Assembly: GCA_025399215.1 (NCBI GenBank)
Contig: MU621127.1
Coordinates: forward strand, 31,697-95,696
Length of the DNA: 64,000 nucleotides
Direction of reading: 5' to 3'
Source: Globomyces pollinis-pini
Lineage: Eukaryota > Chytridiomycota > Chytridiomycetes > Rhizophydiales > Globomycetaceae
The notes below the pieces were generated by a model that saw only the letters and a list, made by a program, of their open reading frames with translations, was not told where the DNA came from and did no database searches. This document shows, piece by piece, positions 1 to 10,300 of the stretch (the first letter of the stretch is position 1; the number at the start of each line of letters is the position of its first letter). The position numbers and the translations under genes were made by a program.

Positions 1-78
1 ACCGTTAAAACTACCATTTTTTCAAACAAAATAAAACCAGAAGGCCGACACTGCACTTGAATACCATTATCATTCGTC

Positions 79-1314
79 TCAATTGTCACATTCATTCACA
101 AACTCATGTTTTTTCTTTCCAACACAACGAGATCCTCTCATATGAATAGAAAGATGATCTTTTCTTCGAAATCTCTTGCTACATCCACTACATCCATATC
201 TTCGTTCATCATTGTGAATCATGGTGTGTCGAATTAAATCGTGCTTACGAGAAAATTCATGTTCACATTCACCATACTCACATTTATATGGCTTTAATTT
301 CTGATGTGCTGCAGTTACATGTAGTTTTAAGGTATATGCTCTGGTATATGCTAACTGTTAGTGTGTCTCGTTTTGATTACCATTGTTACATCCTTCATAA
401 GTACATTTGTATAATTTTTCCCCTACTTGTTGTCGTTTAACAGGGATTGGGTTCTTAGTTTCAGAAGTTGCATCTGGCACGGGCAGTTTCTCTTGTTCAG
501 GTTGTTGATCTACTGGACTTGGGCTCCACTGTATTGGTGGTAAATCGGTAACAGATAAGTGGTGCAGTGATTGCATGGGATAACTTGGAGCTAAGAATTG
601 ACTATATAATGGCGAAGGGTGTGTTTTAGGGTAAGCTGTGTGCATTGGATAACATGGTGGTGATGGTTGATATTGTGAATAAGGAGGCGATGGTTGTGAT
701 TGACAATCTATTGGACCAAACATTTGACTCAATTCAGAATTTGAATATTGACTCGGTGAATTGAAGTTGGATAATTCTGATCTATTGGTATGTGGCAATG
801 AACTAGCGGAATCTGGTACCGTTATAGTAACAGTATCAGAAAAGAAAAAGGTATTGTTCATATCTTCAACCAAAAATGCCTCATTATAGTCTTCTACGTT
901 TCCTTCATCTAAAACATCACCCAAAACATCGTCTAATGATTCATTGTGGAATTTGGAATTGGCGTATAAACTGAAATTGATGCTATTGTTTGATGATTGA
1001 GGTTGATAAGGCTCTCCAGTTGAAAATGCAGAGACAGAATAAGAAGGAGAAGCATGATATGGATTTGCAGAATAGATTGGATAAGAACCAGCAGGACTTG
1101 CGCTATAAGACGCAGCAGGCGAGATTGCATATGGATAAGCAGGGGTAGAATGTGTTGAACATGGGGATATGGGGAACGAATGTTTTGGAGATAACAAGTA
1201 AGTATACGCTGGAGACTGTAAGTATTTATGTGATGGTAAGGATGGCTTTGGTTTGGTTTCCTGCGTTAATTTCGTGTCCAAATCCAAGGGTGGAGTAGAG
1301 AGTGACTGGCACAT
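79..1314 (-). CDS. Crz1-like C2H2 zinc-finger transcription factor, paralog A
   Basis: Nuclear DNA-binding regulator with a long Ser/Pro/Tyr-rich N-terminal half and three C-terminal C2H2 fingers. Finger 1 is split by a 30-nt intron at 351-380 just after its second cysteine. The fingers carry YTRAYTLKLH, FSRKHDLIRH and FRRKDHLSIH, and the last ends H-x4-C rather than with a second His, as in the Crz1 group. I chose the ATG at 1314 (MCQSLSTPPLD) because the paralog at 5234-6458 begins MSHLFPTPPLD; an upstream in-frame ATG at 1389 is possible. An acidic block before the fingers (DDVLGDVLDEGN, then FLVEDMNNTFFFSD and VTIT) is shared with two other genes here. The family resemblance to Crz1 is by finger layout; the target genes are unknown. 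Confidence in a C2H2 factor is high, in Crz1 orthology low. Confidence 0.85.
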
Positions 1315-2531
1315 TTTGGTTGACCAATGACTTTGTCTTTGCCTTGTTTTTATAAGGCTTGACGTGGCTGTCAAGGCCGGATGAAACAACGGTCCGAGCT
1401 TTGGTGATTGACATTACCTTCAAACGGTGAATATTCAAAAATTGAACCTTTGTTATCACCTTCAGTCCAGGTAATTTGGTAAAGCTATAGAAAATGGCAA
1501 TGTCTATCAAATACGGAAGTTTTGGTTCTCGGGTTCTAAAAATAACGGAATTATAGTCCATTCAACACTTGGTACCCCCCCAAAAAAAAATTCAGATCCC
1601 AGTGTTTCATTACGAAACATTCAAAGGGGTTTATCCTTCACTCTGCACTAATGATCAGTTTCATCCTTAGGCACTGCATAATCAATTTGCATTATGTAAT
1701 CAAACCGAATGAAACTCTGTACTATTCAATATTTGGATACTTTATACTCCAAACTTGTGTCCCTAACTGGACGTAAATCAAAACAGTGGTATTTAATAAA
1801 CACAAGCATTTCGCTTGGAAGGTTCATAACGATTTTGGTTAGCGTTTCATTACTAAGTGATTTACTAAGTATATGATTGTCTAAATCGGAGGAGGATTGA
1901 AACACATACATAGTGAAAAAGGGTTGGACATAATGTAGTGAAAAAGGCTTAAAGCAGACTCAATTCGAAGTTTCATACAATACAACTGTTCCAGGTACTT
2001 TATTCATTGTGAAACACCGAAGTTGGAGTATCCTCATTTGAAAGAATTTGCAAAATAATGAATGGAGTAAATTCAATCTGACATTTCAAATATGGTAATT
2101 AATTTTTCAATACATTGCTGTGTGGTATTGTGTATTGGTAAGGCCAAAAATCTGCCATGCCTCCACGTGGTTAGTTCATTCAGGTTCCGGTTTTTTTTGA
2201 TTGAAAGGCAATGTTCAATCAAAACTCGATGCAGCAAAGAGGCTCTATTTCATTAGAGTTGAAGTATTTCGCTCGAGCCTGGCCCCGGGCGATTTTAATT
2301 TATCGATTACAATACGATTGTTTATTATTCTAAAAACTTGTTTCTCATTGGATCTAAATATAAACAACTTGGCAGTAACTAGGATTCAATAGAATGGCGT
2401 CAAGTGTTTAAAAGCGAATTCTTTTTGAGGGCGTGATTTGAATCCAAATTGTCACACAAATACGACTCAAGCCAAAAAGGTTGGCAATACTACTTTTATC
2501 TTTTAATATTACAGATGAATATTTAGTTTAT
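1315..2531. other. Intergenic region, no supported gene
   Basis: About 1.2 kb between the start of the zinc-finger gene and the end of the FGD-type gene, unusually long for this window. Short open frames exist on the minus strand (1726-1911 and 1226-1561), but neither resembles a protein family and neither shows a convincing splice partner. It probably holds the promoter of the zinc-finger gene. I see no RNA gene or repeat. Confidence 0.5.
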
Positions 2532-4883
2532 TTAACTTGGATAGTAGCTCCAGCCTCCTCCCTCTGGGTTGACAATGACTTGGCGTGGATCAACATCTAA
2601 GAAATGAATACATACATCACTTACTTAATGTACAAGGATCACAAAGAGTTCGGTTGGACTGTTTAGAAAGACATGATTTACAGATTTGTCGATGACAATT
2701 TTTACAGTCGTGCTAAAAAAGAATAAATGGATTCAAACTTACTTTTCCGTTCAGGAGTGAAAAAGACTCCAAACAGAGCCCACATTTTGAGGTTTCAAAC
2801 TAAACAATTAAATAAAAAATGAAAACCTTGGATGAAGATAGATGAATAGTGTTTTTGAAATTTCCTCCAATTTCAACACTATCATCCATACTAGAAGAAG
2901 AAGCACGGGACAGGCCACCAGAATCCATTGAAAATCTACCCCATAAACCAGAAGTTCGCTTGTCTCGTATGGTTGGCTGGGAATATTCAAATGAGCTGGA
3001 ATTGCGCCGATCCGTTGGGCTGTCAAGGAAGTCAATAGACGGTGGGATATGTACTCTAAACCTACGCTCCTCTATCAATGAGGGCAAACATGTATCACAC
3101 ACTCGAGACTTTTTCTCTCCATCCTTGTTTGGAATAAAAAAAGAGTTTCTTGAACAACCATGACATGCAACAATACCGCAAGATCGACAATGATGCCGTC
3201 TGATAAAAAAGGAAAACTTTTTGAAGCAGACCAAACAGTTCAAAGCATGTTTATCGGGCATCTTAAGGTCAAAACTTAGTATATCTTTACCCAAACTGGC
3301 GCATCAAACTCTACAGACGGCGATGTTGAAGGCAGAATGTCCCGTTGAATAGTATCGTGAGCTAACCACCAATCAGAGATAGCACCCTGAATAGCAGACA
3401 TCCACTCAACTTTTAGTTCTAGTGTATCTGTGTAAACGGCAAAAGACTTTTCTCTACTAACAATCTGAAACACATATTGAGTTGACACTATGTATTAATT
3501 TCATCCAGTTACAATCAGAAGAAGGGGAATCTACTAGTCTGCAATTCTCCAAAGGTATCAGTCGATGGAAATGAAAATGATCTTCCAATAGACTGGGGCT
3601 ACCATAAATAATAATATCTGAAAACAGAAACAATTCACGAGGTTGATCCGCTCTTCGACAAATCTAAAGGTAAGTGAATTAATAAATTTTACTTTCTTTA
3701 CTCCACCTCTCTTTATAAACTTTCGACCAGGCTGCAGCAAATTCTACAGTGAGAAATCAAATTCATTATACCTCTTTTAATCCAATCAAGGATTTTTGGA
3801 TATCAACCATCTTCAACATCATCTCATGTTCTCGAATGGTTTCGTTAACATACGTAGCAACTACGCATTAGCAACTTACAAACAAACCTTCTGATACCAT
3901 AGCAATAGCCTTTTTCAAATTCTCATAATCAGCATGATCGACAGGTGTATGTTTGAATAAATCCTCCAGTAACATTTTATATCTATCGTCAAGAACGCAA
4001 AACATACCGTGGAATTCTTTGAACAGGCATAATTAAGAAAGCTTGAAGAACTAGATTATGGCTTTCAGGATGATGTTGATTTTTCTTTAGAAACTTTGCA
4101 AATTCTGGATTTTTCGTATTTAAATCAGATACCAAGGACATTGAATTGTTGAACTTTGTAACGTATAAGGAATAGATCTTCAAATATGGGATCTATTCAA
4201 AATGGAATTAACAAAAAGAAATGAACAAATACCAAATTCAAGAAAATGTCACCAGTTTGATCTAAACCTTGATTCCAATGAATAATCCGATCTTGCAATT
4301 GATTTCGAAGTTCTTGGTTGGTTGCTAAAATGCCTTCATGAGAATAAAAGATATCATGGATGACTTTTCTAGGGATAATCTCATTTGGGGTATCTGATAA
4401 TTTCAATAACGGTTCAATATAATGATTTTTCAAAAACAGTAGATCCGAAACATATCTAATTTCACTATCAACGATTTCATTCATGATTTTCCTTCTTTTG
4501 TTTATTTGGTTCTGTTGTTGGTCTAGCAATAGATTACGGTGTGTTTGATCGTAAATTGCTTCAGAACTAGTAGATGAGAAGATTGAATTTGTATTTGAAT
4601 TGAAACTGGCGATTGAGAATCGATGAGAAGATGGAATTTGAGTTGGTGAATACAATTCATGAATTTCGTCGTCTTCTTCATCCTCAACCGTTGCTTTTGT
4701 TTTTATAAATAGTTTCCTCTTCGGTGGTAAAGTACCTTGTTGGTGTACAAGATCATCCTGATTATCATCCAATTCTTCTTGAATTGTTTCCTCTGAAGTG
4801 AATTGATTTGCAGAGAGTGAATTCGAAGGTTTCTTCAGAGATTCATTATTCAGATCCACTAACCCACAGGAAACAGATTCCAT
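2532..4883 (-). CDS. FGD-type RhoGEF-PH-FYVE protein with a second FYVE-like zinc module
   Basis: Predicted exchange factor for Rho/Cdc42-class GTPases acting at phosphoinositide-rich membranes and actin. After an acidic low-complexity N-terminus, the DH domain starts near 4500 (NEIVDSEIRYVSDL) and includes MPVQRIPRYKMLLEDL across a short intron. A PH domain follows (LLQPGRKFIKRGG, ending FAVYTDTLELKVEWMSAI), then the FYVE finger after APVW with the signature RRHHCRSCG and paired cysteines up to RVCDTC. Beyond a Ser-rich stretch, a further exon set encodes CGLC, then HDCKNCHRQICKSC and LCDPC, which looks like a second, degenerate FYVE-type zinc finger. The protein ends GGGWSYYPS. At least ten introns of 24-40 nt interrupt it. 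The order DH-PH-FYVE is that of FGD proteins; the GTPase partner is inference. Confidence 0.85.
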
Positions 4884-5233
4884 AAAGAAAGTAAAGAATT
4901 AGTGATGTTTTGTTTATGGCAATGTGATGTCACATCTGACATCTCTAAAAGACATTGCATTGACATGCCAAAAAATAAAAATGGAAGTTGATTTAATAGG
5001 ATTCTGGTTCTCTTAAACTGTTTATTCTTATGATCCAATAAATGGTGGGATGACCATTTGGTCCCCTTTTGTTTTTGGTCAACAATCCATCAGGAATGTA
5101 ATTGGTTACACAAATTCACCAAAACAGTATATTCGATCTCCCCTTTACATTTCATTTCATTTAAATTATCAAAAATATATTAAGTACATCTTCCAATAGT
5201 CATTTACGAACACAGGACTATCAAATGTCAAAT
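4884..5233. other. Intergenic region
   Basis: About 350 bp of AT-rich DNA between the start of the FGD-type gene and the stop of zinc-finger paralog B, both on the minus strand. It must hold the promoter of the former and the 3' end of the latter. No open frame, repeat or RNA gene recognised. Confidence 0.5.
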
Positions 5234-6458
5234 TTAGAGTGACTTCATCGAAGGACAACGGGCTCCTTTAATATGTATGGTGAGATGATCCTTTCTTCGG
5301 AACTTCTTGGAACAACCACCACATTGAAACTTACGTTCATTGGTATGCACCTTAGTGTGTCGAATTAAATCGTGCTTTCTTGCAAACTTCAATGTACAGT
5401 TTCCGTGCTCGCATGCGAACGGTTTCAACTGTTCATGTGTTGATGTTATGTGTAATTTTAAGGTATATGCTCTTGTGTAAGCTACATAATTAGTATTTCA
5501 AAATCGGCTTACCGTTGTTACAACCACTATGTGGGCATTTGTGGATCTTTTCACAATCTGGTTGGACGGATTCAGTATCCAATGATTCAGTAGGCGATAA
5601 GTTCATTTCAAGATATGGAGGTGATGATATCACTTGCGAATATGTGGATGTTGACAGTATTTGAGCGTATGAAGGAGACGGTTGGATTTGACCATATGAA
5701 GGGGATGGTTGAATTTGGATGTATGATGGAGATGGTTGAATCTGGTTGAATGATGGAGATGGCTGGATCTGATTGAATGATGGTGAAGGCTGTATCTGAG
5801 TGTATGATGGAGAAGGTTGGATTTGTGCATATGAGGGGGATTGTTGTATTTGAGAATGCATTTGACTAAAAGCCGAAGAGTCCATCTTAAAATTGGGAGA
5901 AACTTGCCCCTGAGATTTGAAAGGTGCCAAGAAATTGGGTGATTCTGGTGTCTTGGTAGATGACGAAGGGCTTTTGGAATCAACTTCAGTTGAAATGGTG
6001 ACATTATCAGAGAAGAAAAGGGTATTATTCATATCATTAACCAAGAACGCTTCATTAAAATCTTCAGCGTTGCCTTCATCTAGTACATCACCAAGAATAT
6101 CATCCAAAGAATCATATTGAAACTTGGAATTGCTATACAAACTGAAATTCACATTATTTCTTTCATTTGGGAGTGAGAGGGATGATTGAGTTGGTTCATT
6201 AGGGGTCATTGAGACAGAGTATGAGGGAGAGGCTGCATATGAATTTGCAGGTGAAATTGCATAAGAGGTAGCAGGGGATATTCCATAAGCATTTGGACAT
6301 CCCAAGAAAGAATTTGCAGGAGATACCAAGTACGAATATGCAGGAGACTTCAAGTAAGCAGCAGGTTGTCTAAAAGTGTTTTTCTGATACACGTTTTGTG
6401 GATCATTTGATAAATTCAAAGTTGAATCTAAGGGAGGAGTAGGAAACAAATGGGACAT
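5234..6458 (-). CDS. Crz1-like C2H2 zinc-finger transcription factor, paralog B
   Basis: Close paralog of the gene at 79-1314, in the same orientation. The N-terminal half carries SP-rich repeats (SPAYSYLVSPANSF, SYAISPANSYAASPSYSVS) and a 9-residue tandem repeat QIQPSPSY(x), followed in the gene order by the shared acidic block (DDILGDVLDEGN, FLVNDMNNTLFFSD, VTIST). One intron at 5482-5512 (31 nt) splits finger 1 at the same codon as in paralog A. The three fingers are YTRAYTLKLH, FARKHDLIRH and FRRKDHLTIH, the last ending with Cys. Start chosen at ATG 6458 (MSHLFPTPPLD) by agreement with paralog A; an ATG at 6500 is an alternative. Probably a DNA-binding regulator; targets unknown. Confidence 0.85.
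5674..5855 (-). repeat. 27-bp coding tandem repeat (QIQPSPSYx)
   Basis: Six full 27-nt units (5674-5835) plus a partial one lie inside zinc-finger paralog B and encode the nonapeptide QIQPSPSY plus one variable residue. Units differ by several bases each, so the array is not brand new. The period and frame keep the reading frame intact. The repeat is absent from paralog A, which has PSPPYSQYQPSPP-like sequence in the same place. Confidence 0.9.
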
Positions 6459-7001
6459 TAGGTACTTGGGATAGAAACCTTTGGTTTTAAATAGAAACAA
6501 ATCCAGGCTTTTGTGCTTTCAATTCGTGAAACATTCCATTGATTATGAAACTACTTTTGCAAGGGAACTTTCTTTAGGATCGCCCAATTACGAGGCTCAC
6601 AAGGGACCTTCGGGTTGTTCAGCCGTGAGTAACTTACCATCTGTAGAGCTATGGGTCGGTGGTTGACCTATGGTCTAACCCTGATGGTTCGATTTGTATT
6701 GATTAGTATCCTCTCACTTTGTCCATCTATTTCCATCCAACTCTGAAACCGAATTTTTTGGTTTGGTCCCAGTGCAAGTTGACTTGGAACCCTCCAAAAA
6801 AACATATTTACCTATTCCAAATCCGAGTTCCTATTCTTTAATCTTCATCCATAAATACTAAAGCTGTAAGTTGCAATTCTTTATTGTTTGATAGCTTTAC
6901 AAAATAGACTAATTTATAAACTCACATGTAAGTTTGAAACAGTAAGTATGACTGAATAAAAAGATCGTTTATTTTAAATAAGAAGGGAATAGGAAGAAAA
7001 A
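6459..7001. other. Intergenic region
   Basis: Upstream region of zinc-finger paralog B and downstream region of the small secreted peptide gene, both minus strand. Short open frames here are not supported by any family resemblance. No RNA gene or repeat recognised. Confidence 0.5.
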
Positions 7002-7154
7002 TCAACGCCAAAAGTAATTTAAAACTCCTTCAGGTTGTTCGATAAATATGTCTTCACTTTGACTGGTAATTAAAGGTGGATCTTCTTCAATGGGAGCACC
7101 ATAAACTACTGGCAAAGAAACAATCAATAACAAGATTTTGGAAAGAAAATTCAT
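7002..7154 (-). CDS. Small secreted peptide precursor, unrecognised
   Basis: Fifty-residue open frame from the ATG at 7154. It begins MNFLSKILLLIVSLPVVYG, a textbook signal peptide with a likely cut near YGA, and leaves an acidic peptide of about 30 residues ending GVLNYFWR. No cysteine follows the signal, so a disulfide-rich toxin or defensin fold is unlikely. A longer start at 7184 would spoil the signal peptide. I recognise no family. It could be a secreted peptide signal, a small cell-wall protein or a chance frame; the strong signal peptide argues for a real gene. Confidence 0.5.
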   Translation of the reverse strand: MNFLSKILLLIVSLPVVYGAPIEEDPPLITSQSEDIFIEQPEGVLNYFWR

Positions 7155-7303
7155 TGAAGAGTTGTAAAGTTTGAGAAAATACAAATGACAAATCTAATAG
7201 TTTAATTTCCGATAAAATCTCCGACAAAACATGACTAATTATCACAATTTTCAGAGTTTAAATGATAGAAATAGGGAGGATTATATTGAACCGATTATAT
7301 AGT

Positions 7304-10300
7304 CTATTGTGAATCATCACTAACACTTCCTTCATCAGACTCGCTAACACTTCCTTGCTCACTAGAATCTATCTGGGTTGTTTTCTGAGGTTTGGTAGAT
7401 GTAGCAGTAAAATAATTGATGGGTTGTCGAGTTGTATGATTCGTAGCCATCACGTTTGGTGATTGAATTACATGGACAGGGCTTTGGTACCCGATCAAAG
7501 GTGCAACGGGTTGTTGCATTATAGGGGTATTACTGTACGTAATGGGCTGCATTTGAACTGTTTGAAATGAAGTCTGACGTTGTTCTTGTTGCATTTGCAT
7601 TTGTTGGGCATATGATAAAGGACGTTTTTGAGTTGCAGGTGGTGTGGATTGGATTTGAAAATTTCTCAACATTTGTTGTTGCTGTTGTTGCTGATGTAAC
7701 AACATTTGTTGAGCCATTGCACTATTTTGTCTGGTTGCTTGAGCACTCTGACGAATTTGCAGTTTCTGTTGTTGGTTCATTTGTTGTACTAAATATGGGT
7801 TTCTTTGATTCATCAACTGCTGTTGATATGTTCCAGGTGTATACTGATGAGAATGTGATGCATCCACTAGTTCTCCTAATGGTATATCTGTATCATCAGA
7901 CTCAGAACCATCAGAGTGTGTCGATTCAGTCTTTTCTGATACTGAACCACCAGAGTTTGAGGTAGTATCGGATACAGATCCAACCGAGGATTTTACTTTA
8001 CCAGACTTTGTAGACCTACTAGCAGAAGAAGTTGCAGACGTTCCTGATTCAGAAGCAGCATAGTTAGTTTTTATTGGTTTGGCCTTTACTTTCTTTGCCA
8101 ATTGCGTAAGCGGTATATCTTCATCTTCACTATCAGAAAGTGTTGATTTGGTCGCCTTTGATCCACTTGTAACACTATCGGTTCCACTACTCTCATCTGC
8201 CGATTGTTCATCTGATTCTGATCCACTACTGGATTCGGAAGAGGAAGATGTAGCATACGATTCTGACTGTGATTCGCTAGCACTAGAAGCTTCCTTTTTG
8301 TTACGAACAAAGATATCGGTGGATGCTGCCGAACTGCCTGGTTTTTTCCATTGCAAGTTTGGAATAGCATAAGGATTATGAGCTTGCAAGAGATGGGCCA
8401 TTGGTGAATTGGGTCCTGTAGGAGTGCCGAGCATTGGGTTTCTGATTGGTCGATCATCTTCGTCATCTATCCCTGCTTGCGCCATTAAAAGACTTATGTT
8501 GGAGGCCATGGTATGCATCATTTGAATCACCATCGGATTGGATTGTTCAGATGGGTTCTTTAGCAGGTATATTAATTGCTCCAACATTGGGTATAGTTGC
8601 GCTAACATTTGATTGGTACCTCGATCATCATCCGAATGAAACACACCTGTTTTCTTAAAGTTTTCCATCTCTTTTCGACGTTTATCTAACTGCCCTAGTA
8701 AACCACCTTTGAGTGTTGGCTTATTTTTGTTGGGGTCGACTTCACCTAATAATGGACCAGCTCTGCCGCTGACAGACCCTTCGTAATAAGATCCATCCCG
8801 CTTGTTTTGAAGCTATAATGTTATTACTCGGTCGAAGTTTCAACATACCAGTAAATTCACCTCTGGCTTATTATTGGTAACAATACCTACCAAAGGACCT
8901 GCAATTGGTTGTTTAGGCGGTTGAATGAGCGATTGACGGCCAAGCAAAGAATTGTCCTAAAGATTACACTTTGGAATTTTACCAATATCAACTCAGGTTT
9001 AGGCGCAATGCCAATATACGACTGTCGATTACCAGGAACCAAAGACGCACGATTGGGGCCAAGAATTGAAGACCTAATACCACCATTTTCCAGTTGCGAT
9101 TGTTGTCCAAGCAAAGAATTCTCCTAAATATTAAAACATCAAAAATTTACCAGTAGCAGTGTTTCTCTTTTGTTTGAAATACCAGTAACAAGAGGACCTT
9201 GAGGCTCTTCAAATAATAATGGTGGTTGGGAGATCTCGCTAAGCCGTTTCTGGTCTATTGGTGTACTTGAACCAACCAACAACGAATTTCGTGGTGCATC
9301 GCCACTGACTAACAATGAATTCCTGTATGCCAGGCCATCTTCTACTTGAGAAATACTGCTTAATCGTTTATCGGCAGCAGAAGGTGGTGGAAGTTGTGAA
9401 TGATACTTTCGCGCTAATTTCGCTTGTTCCTTCTCTTGAATTTGAGCAATAAGAGAATGTTTTCCGTAAACTTGAAAATCTTCCTTTTCTTCCTTCTTTT
9501 CCACTTCTTTTCCAATTCCAAGACTTAACTGTTGTTGATACTACCGGTTAATTGCAAAGTAAATACCCCAATTCCAGGTGCTTCTTTTTCTGAAGTTTCA
9601 GATTCATCTTCACTTAAACTGCCCTCATCTGATCGTTCTTCTTCAGAAACACTTCCCTCTCCATCGCTGCTACTGCTTTCGGCCACAGGTGGTTCCGGGG
9701 CCTCTTCTTTATCAGGAGATGTTATTACAGTCTCAGGAATAGGAACTGGTTTTACCATTCCTGCTGCACCAACCATACTCGCCAATATTGGACCTAGCCA
9801 AGGTGTCACATTTGCCATAGCCTCAACCAACACTGATGGGTGAGGTTTGCCAGTTTGAACATTATTATCTGATAATACTTCTAAAACAGTTTCAGTCCAT
9901 TCCCGTAGTTGAGATATTTTGAATAGAATTTCATTTCGATCACATACTCCTCGTTCCCATTCACCAGTAGCAATGGATTGACACCAATGACGTAGTTTAT
10001 CTTGTGTGGAAAAAGAAACTTTCTGTGCTAAATAATGACTATATAAGGAAGTAGTTTCTTGTTGTGAACAGTTGGGCATTGCCACACCACCAATCTCACC
10101 TAGGGATAGATATAACTGTGTTGGCCATGTCACATGTACAAGTTGCGTTGGGGCATCAACTTCAGGTCGAGGTGGGATCTTGGTCATTTCCTTGATTTCT
10201 TCTTCACACTGTGGTCCCAAAAAATCAATCCCGAATGAAATCAGGGTGACAGTGATCCATCGAATCGCTTCCATGGTAGAAGGGGCAATAATAAGTAATT

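Noticed and set aside
1726..1911. 61-codon minus-strand frame as a gene
   Set aside because: No recognisable motif, no splice partner that extends it, and typical length for chance in AT-rich DNA.
7567..8658. Open frames of 70-132 codons on the plus strand opposite the Caf120-like gene
   Set aside because: They are shadows of Ser/Gln-rich repeats on the minus strand and have no family resemblance or start context.
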